64,000 nt of DNA from an uncultured Eubacteriales bacterium (GTDB lineage Bacteria; Bacillota; Clostridia; Christensenellales; Aristaeellaceae), in NCBI GenBank assembly GCA_902793605.1, contig CADBEB010000001.1, forward strand, positions 1-64,000, written 5' to 3'. Within the stretch, counting starts at the first letter, position 1; each line of letters opens with the position of its first letter. The position numbers and the translations under genes are program-made. This document shows positions 26,206 through 34,237 of this stretch, one piece after another. The notes under the pieces were generated by a model. That model had not been told where the DNA came from. It did not search any database and was given only the letters and a program-made list of their open reading frames with translations.

Positions 26206-26234
26206 TTTTTTCTTTCATCAAAATATGGTATATT
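26206..26234 (+). promoter_or_regulatory. Possible promoter of pfkA
   Basis: An extended -10 (TGGTATATT) with only a T-run at the -35 position. It is the best candidate in the divergent 241-nt gap. Confidence 0.4.
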
Positions 26235-26295
26235 TAGATATCTGGTAACCGATCCATATTTCGAGAAGCGATTTCCGGAAGGAGAAAGATCGACC

Positions 26296-27351
26296 ATGAG
26301 TATGAGAAAAATCGGCGTCCTTACCAGCGGCGGAGACAGCCCCGGAATGAACGCAGCCGTGATGTCCGTTGCGCGCAGCGCCGCGCTGTACGGCATTCCG
26401 CTGATCGGTGTCAAACGCGGCTATAACGGCCTGCTTCGCAAAAGCAGCAACCTTAAGGACGACCTTCAGGAACTGACCATGGAGCTGGTTCTTGATATCG
26501 CGGACGAACCGGGTACTTACCTGAGAACAGCCCGCTGCCTGGAGTTCAAGGAGAAGAAGGTCCAGGAGAAAGCGCTCAAGACCCTCAAGAACATGCAGAT
26601 TGACGGTCTGGTCGTCATCGGCGGAGACGGAAGCTTCCGCGGGGCGCAGGCACTGTGCAACCTCGGCTTCCCGTGCATCGGTATCCCCGGGACGATCGAT
26701 AACGACCTGCCCTATACGGAAATCTCCCTCGGTTACGATACAGCGGTGAATGTATGTGTGGAAGCGATCCGGAAGATCCGCGCCTGCTCGCGCAGCCACG
26801 ACCGGCCTGCAGTGGTTGAGGTCATGGGCCGCCACTGCGGCGATATTGCTCTGACCGCGGCGGTATCCACCGGCAGTGAGATCGTGGTCTGCCCCGAAGT
26901 GCCGTGGACCGTAGAGGGTGTGGCCCTGCAGCTGCGCAACCAGCTGGACCGGGGGAACACCCGCGCTACGATCGTCGTAGCGGAAGGCTGCTGGGAGGCC
27001 ATGGCGCCGTTCGACCTGTACAGCTTCCTGACCTCGCACGGCAAGCCCTGCTATCCGGAAGAGCCGATGAGCGCCGTGCGCTTCGCCTCCGTCATGAAGC
27101 GGATGTGCGGCATGGTGGAAGCCCGCGCGAACGTGATCGGTTATGTACAGCGCGGCGCGGAGCCCACCGCACGCGACAGCGCTTTCGCTTTCGAAGCCGG
27201 CAACCTGGCCGTTCGGCTGCTGAGGGACGGTATCAGCAATCAGGTTATCGGTATGCAGAAGGGCCAGGTTATGTACATGCCCATTGAAAAGGCGCTGAAG
27301 GTCCAGAAGAAGTTCAACAAAGAGCTCTTCGACCTGGTGAATTCCCTGTAA
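26296..27351 (+). CDS. pfkA: 6-phosphofructokinase
   Basis: Phosphorylates fructose-6-phosphate in glycolysis. The 351-residue group A enzyme shows KIGVLTSGGDSPGMNAAV, VKRGYNGLL, VVIGGDGSFRGAQ, IPGTIDNDLPYTEISLGYDTAVN with the catalytic Asp, EVMGRHCGDIALTAA and YVQRGAEPTARDS. A Gly residue (GGDGS) at the position separating ATP from pyrophosphate enzymes suggests ATP use. An in-frame extension upstream is AT-rich and not coding-like; the ATG at 26302 is an alternative. Slightly longer than the usual 320 residues. Confidence 0.95.
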   Translation: MSMRKIGVLTSGGDSPGMNAAVMSVARSAALYGIPLIGVKRGYNGLLRKSSNLKDDLQELTMELVLDIADEPGTYLRTARCLEFKEKKVQEKALKTLKNMQIDGLVVIGGDGSFRGAQALCNLGFPCIGIPGTIDNDLPYTEISLGYDTAVNVCVEAIRKIRACSRSHDRPAVVEVMGRHCGDIALTAAVSTGSEIVVCPEVPWTVEGVALQLRNQLDRGNTRATIVVAEGCWEAMAPFDLYSFLTSHGKPCYPEEPMSAVRFASVMKRMCGMVEARANVIGYVQRGAEPTARDSAFAFEAGNLAVRLLRDGISNQVIGMQKGQVMYMPIEKALKVQKKFNKELFDLVNSL

Positions 27352-27358
27352 AAAACGC

Positions 27359-27387
27359 TTGACAGCCGCCGGACTGTGTGTTATCAT
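27359..27387 (+). promoter_or_regulatory. Promoter of infC-rpmI-rplT
   Basis: TTGACA, 17-nt spacer, TATCAT, starting just after the pfkA stop. It gives a leader of about 130 nt. Confidence 0.75.
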
Positions 27388-27393
27388 CCCACA

Positions 27394-27526
27394 TGTTTGA
27401 AGCAGAGGCTTGCCCGCCCCTCACCTTCGCGGCTTACGCTGCCGGGTTATATGGCATCTTCTTCCTGAAGGAAAGAGTGTTCATGAGCGACGGGTCAAAC
27501 CCGCCGCTCATTTTATTAGGAGGTGC
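27394..27526 (+). promoter_or_regulatory. infC operon leader with terminator (L20-leader-type attenuator)
   Basis: Nucleotides 27484-27510 form a stem (TGAGCG-A-CGGGT with ACCCG-C-CGCTCA, one internal mismatch) followed by TTTTATT, immediately before AGGAGGTG of infC. A terminator directly ahead of the infC ribosome binding site matches the known autoregulated infC-rpmI-rplT leaders of Bacillota, where L20 controls readthrough. Whether L20 binds here is inference. Confidence 0.65.
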
Positions 27527-28108
27527 ATGGACATCGCAACCGAACTGATGATCAACGAGGAAATCCGCGACAGAGAAGTTCGCCTGATCGACGAGAACGG
27601 CGAACAGCTCGGAGTCATGCCCACGCAGCAGGCGCTGCAGCTGGCCGAGGACAGAGGTCTTGATCTTGCCAAGATCCAGCCGTCCGCGGTTCCGCCGGTC
27701 TGCAAGCTGCTGGACTATGACAAGTACCGCTATGAACAGGCAAAGCGGGAGCGGGAGAGCCGAAAGAATCAGCGTGTTGTCGATATCAAGGAAGTGCAGC
27801 TGTCCGCCACCATCGAAGAAAACGATGTGAACACCAAGGCGAAGATGGCGATCCGCTTCCTCGAGAACGGTGACAAGGTTAAGGTATCCATTCGCTTCCG
27901 CGGCCGCCAGATCACCCACAGCGAGATCGGCCTGAAGGTCATGCAGGATTTCGCGGAGCGGTGCAAGGACGTCAGCATGGTGGAACGCCGCCCGCTGCTC
28001 GACGGCCGCAACATGATCATGATCCTGGCTCCCAAGGCCGTGAAGGCTTCCTTTGCCGAAAGAAAGGCAAAGAGGGAGAACGCCGCCTCGCAAGAGACGA
28101 AGGAGTAA
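27527..28108 (+). CDS. infC: Translation initiation factor IF-3
   Basis: Prevents premature subunit joining and proofreads the start codon. The protein (up to 193 residues) has MINEEIRDREVRLIDENGEQLGVM at the N-terminus, LLDYDKYRYEQAKRERE, and the C-terminal domain with KVSIRFRGRQITHSEIGLKVM. The start is uncertain. The ATG at 27527 is only 3 nt after AGGAGG. An in-frame ATC at 27533 has 9-nt spacing and gives an N-terminus of the same length as Bacillus IF-3, whose gene also uses a rare start codon. The Lys/Glu-rich tail is slightly long. Confidence 0.95.
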   Translation: MDIATELMINEEIRDREVRLIDENGEQLGVMPTQQALQLAEDRGLDLAKIQPSAVPPVCKLLDYDKYRYEQAKRERESRKNQRVVDIKEVQLSATIEENDVNTKAKMAIRFLENGDKVKVSIRFRGRQITHSEIGLKVMQDFAERCKDVSMVERRPLLDGRNMIMILAPKAVKASFAERKAKRENAASQETKE

Positions 28109-28134
28109 ACCGCATCGGAAGGAGGACCAAACAA

Positions 28135-28335
28135 ATGCCTAAACAAAAATCACATCGCGGAGCTGCAAAACGCTTTTCCTTTACCAAGTCCGGTATCGTA
28201 AGGCATAAGCAGATGAACGCCAACCATCAGGTTCGGCTGAAGACCACCAAGCGCACCCGTCACCTGCGGAATGCCGGTGTTGTCGACAACGCCGCGGAAG
28301 CCCGCACGATCCATAAGTTACTGCCTTACAAATAA
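28135..28335 (+). CDS. rpmI: 50S ribosomal protein L35
   Basis: The 66-residue basic protein MPKQKSHRGAAKRFSFTKSG has the L35 pattern with KRTRHLRNAGVVDNAA and a HKLLPYK end. The ATG follows GGAAGGAGG. Second gene of infC-rpmI-rplT. Confidence 0.96.
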   Translation: MPKQKSHRGAAKRFSFTKSGIVRHKQMNANHQVRLKTTKRTRHLRNAGVVDNAAEARTIHKLLPYK

Positions 28336-28365
28336 GCCTTTTAACCGGCAAGGAGGGAAACAAAC

Positions 28366-28713
28366 ATGGCACGCATTAAGAGGGCTGTGAACGCCCATAA
28401 GAGTCGCCGCAAGGTGATGAAGCTGGCGAAGGGCTACTGGGGAGCAAAATCCAAGCAGTACCGCGCCGCGAAAGAACAGGTTGCCCGCAGCCTGCGCTAT
28501 GCATTCAAGGGTCGGAAACTTCGCAAGCGTGATTTCCGCCGCCTGTGGATCACCCGTATCAACGCCGCTGCGCGTCTGAACGGTATGAGCTATTCCACGT
28601 TCATCGCGGGTCTGAAGAAGCAGAACATCGAAGTGAACCGCAAGATGCTGGCCGACCTGGCCGTGAACGATGCGGCCGGCTTTGCTAAGCTTGTCGAGCT
28701 CGCCAGGAAATAA
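28366..28713 (+). CDS. rplT: 50S ribosomal protein L20
   Basis: The 115-residue protein starts [26 protein letters not shown] and has the L20 hallmark [26 protein letters not shown]. In Bacillota it assembles 23S rRNA and represses its own operon through the leader. The ATG follows AAGGAGGG. A terminator lies 12 nt after the stop. Confidence 0.97.
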   Translation: MARIKRAVNAHKSRRKVMKLAKGYWGAKSKQYRAAKEQVARSLRYAFKGRKLRKRDFRRLWITRINAAARLNGMSYSTFIAGLKKQNIEVNRKMLADLAVNDAAGFAKLVELARK

Positions 28714-28725
28714 GAACGTTCATAT

Positions 28726-28760
28726 ACAGCGCCTGAGTGATCGGGCGCTGTTTTCTATCT
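28726..28760 (+). terminator. Terminator of infC-rpmI-rplT
   Basis: ACAGCGCC and GGCGCTGT form a perfect 8-bp stem around a 10-nt loop, followed by TTTTCTATCT. Confidence 0.8.
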
Positions 28761-28826
28761 CTCCATATAAGAGAAATAGAAGTTCTATTTTTCTCTTTCT
28801 GCCTGTGTGGATAGAGACGGAACCTG

Positions 28827-28835
28827 TGATATAAT
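28827..28835 (+). promoter_or_regulatory. Extended -10 promoter of the cation exchanger
   Basis: TGATATAAT without a good -35, about 35 nt before the start codon. An AT-rich imperfect inverted repeat (GAGAAATAGAA / TTCTATTTTTCTC, about 28771-28795) lies just upstream. Confidence 0.55.
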
Positions 28836-28869
28836 CGTCCTGTTAACGAAGGAATGGAGTGTGGAAGCG

Positions 28870-29874
28870 ATGCTCGTACCGATACTGTTGTTTATCCTGG
28901 GGCTGATCCTCCTGATTAAGGGCGGGGACTGGTTTGTGGACGGATCCACCGCACTGGCGCGGCGTCTGCATACCCCGGAGATTGTGATCGGGGCGACGGT
29001 TGTCTCGATCGGGACGACGCTGCCGGAGGTGCTGGTTTCCGCCACGGGAGCGATCAGCGGCCACGGCGGAATTGCCTATGGTAACGCGATCGGCAGCGTG
29101 ATCTGCAATACGGCGCTGATCTCCGCCCTGACCTTTGCGATCCGTCCCTGCAACGTCGACATCAAAAGCTTCCGGACTCCGGTGATCTTCTTTTTTGCCT
29201 CGGCGCTTATCTATTCGCTGGTGGCCTATACGGGCGGGAATTTTACGCGCCTGACCGGGATCATCCTCCTGTCGGTCTTTGTAATCTATATCGCTTTTAC
29301 GATCTTTGCGGCGAAAAAGATGGCGCCGCAGGAAGAAGTGGAAGACATCATTGAGAAAGAAATGCGGGAGATCCGGGAAGTTCCGGAGGAGGAGATGCCG
29401 CTGTGGAAGACCATCCTGCTGCTGGTGATCGGCGCAGCCTGCATCGCGGTCGGCGCGCGCCTGCTGGTCGACAACGGAACCCTGATCGCGCAGGGCCTCG
29501 GCGTGCCGGAATCCGTCATCGCGCTGACCTTCGTTGCCCTGGGCACGAGCCTGCCGGAGCTGGTGACCGCGATCACGGCGCTGGTCAAGGGGCACAGCGC
29601 CTTGAGCCTCGGCAACATCGTCGGGGCGAACCTGTTCAATCTCGTGCTGGTCAGCGGCCTGAGCACCACGATCGCGCCGTTCAACGTCTATGAGCTGGGC
29701 GGAAAGACCATCGGAGGTGTTCCGACCTCGCTGGCGGTCGAGATCCCGGTGATGCTCTTTGTGATGCTCTTCATGACCATGCCGGCCCTGAAGCGCGGGA
29801 AACTGACCCGGCCGCAGGGAATTATCCTGCTGTGCGTGTATGCGGCGTTCTGTGTATTCCAGTTTGCTTACTGA
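28870..29874 (+). CDS. Ca2+/cation antiporter, CaCA family (YrbG-like)
   Basis: The 334-residue membrane protein has two inverted homologous halves, each with the CaCA alpha-repeat motif: VVSIGTTLPEVLVSATGAISG with YGNAIGSVICN in the first, and FVALGTSLPELVTAITALVKG with LGNIVGANLFN in the second. An acidic loop (about 155-175, EEVEDIIEKEMREIREVPEEE) joins them. About ten hydrophobic spans are visible. It probably exchanges Ca2+ or K+ for Na+ or H+. The ATG behind GGAGTGTGGAAGCG is chosen over upstream alternatives. Confidence 0.9.
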   Translation: MLVPILLFILGLILLIKGGDWFVDGSTALARRLHTPEIVIGATVVSIGTTLPEVLVSATGAISGHGGIAYGNAIGSVICNTALISALTFAIRPCNVDIKSFRTPVIFFFASALIYSLVAYTGGNFTRLTGIILLSVFVIYIAFTIFAAKKMAPQEEVEDIIEKEMREIREVPEEEMPLWKTILLLVIGAACIAVGARLLVDNGTLIAQGLGVPESVIALTFVALGTSLPELVTAITALVKGHSALSLGNIVGANLFNLVLVSGLSTTIAPFNVYELGGKTIGGVPTSLAVEIPVMLFVMLFMTMPALKRGKLTRPQGIILLCVYAAFCVFQFAY

Positions 29875-29916
29875 CAGTTTTTTTCCCAAATTACAGAAGA
29901 ACAGGGGACAAAATGA

Positions 29917-32127
29917 ATGAAGATCAGTCTCGGAGCGTACGACGTACTGTTTGAAAACGGCGGGATCAGGGTGTTCAAGGAAGGATCCATGCTGTATTTC
30001 AATGCCCGGCCGGTGTATGTATCCGTCAAGACCTATGGCGCGATCAATGAATTCCGGGATATCGCCTATGAACGGGTATTCGTCAGCGACGAAGACGTCG
30101 TGGGAGAAGGCGTGTTCGTCACGCGGAACGGATCGGAGATTTTTGTCCGTGACGTTTACACAGCCTGCGGCGATATGCTGAAGATTGCCCGCAGCGCGGA
30201 GGTCAGAAAACGGCATGAGAACGACCTTGGCTTCCAGACCAAGATATCCCTCTATCAGGCTGTTTCGGACGAGTTGCGGGACTATGACTGTTTCAGCCCC
30301 GGACAGTGGTACCGGAACAACGAATATGCCGCCGACTTTGCTCTGGGGCACAACCCGGAGCTGCAGTATCACTGGCGGAAGGAAACCTACTCCGGTCTTC
30401 CGATGTTCGCGATGCAGCACCGGGAGAGCGGGGAGAGCGTATCATTTTCCCGGTGGGCGGCAGATGCCACGCTGCCGTCCCTGGATCGGACGACGACGGA
30501 GAACTATGCCTACGTCGATCCGAAGATCACGGTTGGCTCTTTCGGCGTCAGCAAAGCGCGGCCGGAAGCGCTGACCTACACCTACTACGGCCATATGATG
30601 GTCACACCGCTGCCGGACGCGGAATGTGACGGGGTGTCCATCGACTATATCTATCCCGCGGTCAACGGCCAGCTGCCCTCCCGGGGGATCGGTCCGGTGA
30701 TTACGGAACAGCCGCTGAGCAATATCACCTGGGTGCATCCTATGGCAGAAGGTTTTACCCAGCATTATGCGATCGCGGTGACCTTCGGGCGATATGACGG
30801 ATTTGGCGCCATGATGCGCGCAACCTGGCGGGAGGTCTATTCGCGGCTGAAAGACCGACTTTTCAACGTGGATAACGGGGAATTGTTCGACTGTATGATG
30901 CGCTTCCTCCGGGAAGTGACGAAACAGTTCGGGGATGCGTGGGGCACGCCCTTCGTGGCCCAGTTGCCGGACTTCGATCCCAACTCCTTTTCCGCCGAGA
31001 TCGGCTTTGTCGGTCAGCAGGCGGGCATCGGATACCAGCTGCTGCGCTGGGGCCGCCTGACCGGCGACGAGGAAGCGGTCCGGAAAGGAAAAGGCATCCT
31101 GGACTACTGGACAAACCATACGATGACAGAACACGGTTTCCCGCGGCTGTGGGTCCATCTGTCCGCGCACCAGGCGGAACCTCAGCCCCTGTGGGTCCGG
31201 CAGATCGGGGACGGGATGGAAGCGATCCTGGACGCGTATGTGTTTGAGAAAAAACGCGGAACGGATCACGAAAACTGGCTGGGCTACTGCGTGCGAACTG
31301 CTGACTGGCTGGTAAAAAACCAGAACGGAGACGGAAGCTTCTACCGTTCTTACCGGGACGACGGGTCCTGCTGCATGGATTCAAAGGCGAGTACGCAGTG
31401 TGTCGTCCGGTTCCTGATCCAGTTGTACCTGGTAACGAAAAACGAAGCATATCTCCAGGCGGCGATCCGGGCCGGTGAATGGTCTTATGAACACCAGTAC
31501 CTGCAGTTCGAATACCGCGGCGGCCCCTGCGATACTTCAGACATCCTGGACAAGGAATCCGGGATCTACGCCATGTTTGCCTTCATCGCCCTCTACGACG
31601 TGACCGGAGACAGAAAGTGGATCGATGCTGCCTGTGGCGCGGCGGATTATACGGAAACCTTTACCTTTGTCTGGGATTTCCCGGTATATAACCGGTATCC
31701 GGCGCATCCCTTTAACCGGTACCATATCAGCGGGCAGAGCAACGTGTCCGTGGGTATGCCCGGCGGCGATATCTACATGGCGGCATGCAGCTATATCTAT
31801 TACCGCCTGTACCTGCTGACCGGCGACAGCCACTACTGTGACTTTGCCGAATTCCTGAACCGTAACTGCAAACAGGCCAACGATATCGATGGAAAATGCG
31901 GATACAGGTATATCGGCCTGGTGAACGAGGGCGCCAATTTCAGCGAGCAGGAATACCGGAGCCGCTATCACTGGCTGCCCTGGTGCACATTCGTCGAGGT
32001 CGATCCGGTCTCGCGCCTGTACGATACCTTCGGCTCATATGAGATTGAAGAAATTGAAAAGCTGCCTCTTGAAGAAAGGCAGCTCAGAAACCGAATCTAT
32101 GATCATTACGCTCCGGAGGACAGATAA
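29917..32127 (+). CDS. Glycosidase-like protein of unrecognised family
   Basis: The 736-residue cytoplasmic protein has no signal peptide. About residues 1-290 are beta-rich; residues about 300-690 look like an (alpha/alpha) barrel of the glycosidase type, with repeated helix pairs such as YQLLRWGRLTGDEEAVRKGKGILDYW, GYCVRTADWLVKNQNGDGSFYRSY and YAMFAFIALYDVTGDRKWIDAA. Many Trp, Tyr, His and acidic residues suit a carbohydrate site. I cannot name the family. Its place just upstream of GH8 and GH120 xylo-oligosaccharide enzymes suggests action on a decorated oligosaccharide; this is inference. The ATG follows AGGGGAC. Confidence 0.7.
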   Translation: MKISLGAYDVLFENGGIRVFKEGSMLYFNARPVYVSVKTYGAINEFRDIAYERVFVSDEDVVGEGVFVTRNGSEIFVRDVYTACGDMLKIARSAEVRKRHENDLGFQTKISLYQAVSDELRDYDCFSPGQWYRNNEYAADFALGHNPELQYHWRKETYSGLPMFAMQHRESGESVSFSRWAADATLPSLDRTTTENYAYVDPKITVGSFGVSKARPEALTYTYYGHMMVTPLPDAECDGVSIDYIYPAVNGQLPSRGIGPVITEQPLSNITWVHPMAEGFTQHYAIAVTFGRYDGFGAMMRATWREVYSRLKDRLFNVDNGELFDCMMRFLREVTKQFGDAWGTPFVAQLPDFDPNSFSAEIGFVGQQAGIGYQLLRWGRLTGDEEAVRKGKGILDYWTNHTMTEHGFPRLWVHLSAHQAEPQPLWVRQIGDGMEAILDAYVFEKKRGTDHENWLGYCVRTADWLVKNQNGDGSFYRSYRDDGSCCMDSKASTQCVVRFLIQLYLVTKNEAYLQAAIRAGEWSYEHQYLQFEYRGGPCDTSDILDKESGIYAMFAFIALYDVTGDRKWIDAACGAADYTETFTFVWDFPVYNRYPAHPFNRYHISGQSNVSVGMPGGDIYMAACSYIYYRLYLLTGDSHYCDFAEFLNRNCKQANDIDGKCGYRYIGLVNEGANFSEQEYRSRYHWLPWCTFVEVDPVSRLYDTFGSYEIEEIEKLPLEERQLRNRIYDHYAPEDR

Positions 32128-32159
32128 ACACCTGTCTTTTCAGGACCGGGAGGAAGAAA

Positions 32160-32921
32160 TCAGGCCGGTGTACGGGGTGTTCCGTTCTCGTCGGGATCGG
32201 TGGAATCAATCCCCGTGAAGCACTCCGGGAAGAGTCCGGCAGTGCTTCTGTTTTCTCCGGCAGCCTCCAGGTGGGTCAGGTCACCGAGTTTGGTGATCCG
32301 AAAAGCGGCCTCGCCTTTGATACGCTCCTCCGTTACGACTTCGGTTACGGAAGAAGGCATACAGAGCACCCGCTGCCACAGGACCATAGGGGAGATATCC
32401 GTCAGGTAGCCGAGGACAGCCATGGAGATTCCGAAATGGCAGAACAGGGCGATTGTAAAATCTTCATTGTTTTCACAGAGCCAGACAGGCCCGTCCTTCC
32501 GAAAACCATAGCGGCCAAGCAGTTCATCGATACCGTCGGTCGTTTCCTTCCAGATCTCCCGCACGTTGGTCCCGTCAAAAACGGGGGCGTCCGTCCAGGT
32601 GCGGTAATCCATGATGCCGGGGAAGACGGACCAGATTCTCGGCTTCAGGTCCCAGGCGATCCATCGCTTTTCACCGGTCTCCGGATCCGGAACGGTGCCG
32701 CGGAATTCGTGCAGCCAGGGAAGGACTTCGGCTTTGCGGCCGAGTTTTTCCAGTGTATAGGAAGCGGTATCCCGGGCCCGCCCGAGAGGGGAGACATAGA
32801 AATCACGGATCCGATACCGGCAAAGCCTTCTGCTGAGCAGTTCGGCCTCTGTCCGGCCCTTGGGCGTCAGGGAATCGACGGTGTAATCAGGCTCAGCGTG
32901 GCGGATAAGCAGGATGCGCAT
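32160..32921 (-). CDS. Histidine phosphatase family protein
   Basis: The 253-residue protein starts MRILLIRHAEPDYTVDSLTPKGRTEA with the phosphoglycerate-mutase-type RHxEx motif holding the phosphohistidine. YVSPLGRARDTASYTLEKLG carries the second Arg, and FCHFGISMAVLGYL a later conserved His. Substrate is unknown. It is convergent with the glycosidase-like gene and divergent from the GH8 gene. The start is the ATG preceded by GGAAGG. Confidence 0.88.
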   Translation of the reverse strand: MRILLIRHAEPDYTVDSLTPKGRTEAELLSRRLCRYRIRDFYVSPLGRARDTASYTLEKLGRKAEVLPWLHEFRGTVPDPETGEKRWIAWDLKPRIWSVFPGIMDYRTWTDAPVFDGTNVREIWKETTDGIDELLGRYGFRKDGPVWLCENNEDFTIALFCHFGISMAVLGYLTDISPMVLWQRVLCMPSSVTEVVTEERIKGEAAFRITKLGDLTHLEAAGENRSTAGLFPECFTGIDSTDPDENGTPRTPA

Positions 32922-32987
32922 GGAGGAGACACCTTCCTTCATTTCAGATCGGTTTCATTTTACCGGTGCTTCCCTTGAATTTCAAGC

Positions 32988-33016
32988 TTGACAGCGAATA
33001 TCTTTCCGGATATGAT
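32988..33016 (+). promoter_or_regulatory. Promoter of the GH8-GH120 genes
   Basis: TTGACA, 17-nt spacer, TATGAT. A short palindrome (CTTGAA-T-TTCAAG, 32974-32986) abuts the -35 and could be an operator. Confidence 0.75.
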
Positions 33017-33050
33017 ACAGGTGAAAAGTACGTACAACCGGGAGGACGCC

Positions 33051-34178
33051 ATGAAGCAGGGAGCCTTTTGCACCGGTACATACCCGAATTTCCTGGCCGA
33101 AATCGGCCTGACGGACGAAGAAGCACGGGAGAAGGTGAAACGCGCCTTTGAGACGATCTTCTTCGATCCGGTGGAGGGCTTTTGCCACCGGACGGATGAA
33201 GACGCCTGGTGCATGGTGGATACCGGAAACATTGACGCACGGACCGAAGGCATGAGCTACGGGATGATGATGTGCGTGCAGATGGACCGGAAGGACATCT
33301 TTGACAAGCTCTGGATGTTCTCCGAACGCTATATGCTCATGAAGGACGGTCCCAACGCCGGTTACTTTGCCTGGTCGGTTCAGCTGGACGGAAAGCATAA
33401 CGCGGACGGCCCGGCGCCGGACGGTGAAGAATATTTCGCGATGGCGCTGTTCATGGCCTCAAATCGCTGGGGAGACGGAGAGGGAAGCTTCAACTATTCC
33501 GCGCGGGCAAGAGAGATCCTGCGGCATGCGGTGCATCAGAAGGAACTCGTTCCCGGAGGGGAACCGATGTGGGAGCCTGAGAACACCTACATCCGCTTTG
33601 TGCCGGGAATGAAGATCTCCGACCCGAGCTACCACCTGCCTCATTTCTATGAGCTGTTTGCCCTGCGGGCGGATGAGGAAGACCGTCCTTTCTGGAAAAG
33701 GACCGCCGAACAGAGCCGCAAGTACATCGCCATGTCCGCCCATCCGGAAACCGGCCTGAGTCCGGAATACGCGGACTACGACGGGAAGACGGTCCTGCTT
33801 TTCGGCAAACCCTGGGTCTACTATTCGGACGCGTACCGGGTCGTAGAAAATATTGCACTGGACCATCTCTGGTTCGGCCCGACGCCGGAGCTGGACGCTA
33901 TCGCGACGAAAATCCAGCGGTTCTTCGCCACCCAGGATCCTGAAAACCTGAAAGCCTATGAACTGGATGGAACACCCCAGGATGAGCCGGCCATGCATCC
34001 CACAGCGATCCGGGCGGTGCTCGGCGCGGCATCCATTGCTTCGGACGGACCGGTTCGTCTCCGGTTCCTGAAGGAATTCGCGGAGCTGCCGATGAGGAAA
34101 GGCGTCCGGAGATACTATGACAACTGCCTGTATTTCTTCTGCCTGCTGATGCTGACAGGCAATTACAGAATATATTAA
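33051..34178 (+). CDS. GH8 reducing-end xylose-releasing exo-oligoxylanase
   Basis: Intracellular enzyme that removes xylose from the reducing end of xylo-oligosaccharides. The 375-residue protein aligns by eye with the characterised Bacillus halodurans enzyme over its length: DTGNIDARTEGMSYGMMM with the acid Glu at about 66, AGYFAWSVQLDGKHNADGPAPDGEEYF, SDPSYHLPHFYELFALRADEEDRPFW, and YYSDAYRV with the base Asp at about 260. There is no signal peptide, as expected. The ATG follows GGGAGG. It runs into the GH120 beta-xylosidase gene. Confidence 0.93.
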   Translation: MKQGAFCTGTYPNFLAEIGLTDEEAREKVKRAFETIFFDPVEGFCHRTDEDAWCMVDTGNIDARTEGMSYGMMMCVQMDRKDIFDKLWMFSERYMLMKDGPNAGYFAWSVQLDGKHNADGPAPDGEEYFAMALFMASNRWGDGEGSFNYSARAREILRHAVHQKELVPGGEPMWEPENTYIRFVPGMKISDPSYHLPHFYELFALRADEEDRPFWKRTAEQSRKYIAMSAHPETGLSPEYADYDGKTVLLFGKPWVYYSDAYRVVENIALDHLWFGPTPELDAIATKIQRFFATQDPENLKAYELDGTPQDEPAMHPTAIRAVLGAASIASDGPVRLRFLKEFAELPMRKGVRRYYDNCLYFFCLLMLTGNYRIY

Positions 34179-34207
34179 GGGGGCTCCCTTAGACCCCCTT
34201 CGGCAAC
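34177..34207 (+). repeat. Palindrome between the GH8 and GH120 genes
   Basis: AAGGGGG and CCCCCTT pair around a 10-nt loop, followed by CGGCAAC. It shares the G-run stem and CTTCGGC tail with the dispersed repeats at 8204, 37243 and 41278. It lacks a T-tract; it may tune GH120 expression. Confidence 0.5.
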
Positions 34208-34237
34208 AAAAGAATTATGAAACAGGAGGAAAGTCCC

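Noticed and set aside
34177..34207. Palindrome between GH8 and GH120 as a terminator
   Set aside because: No T-tract follows the stem; it fits better as a dispersed-repeat copy.
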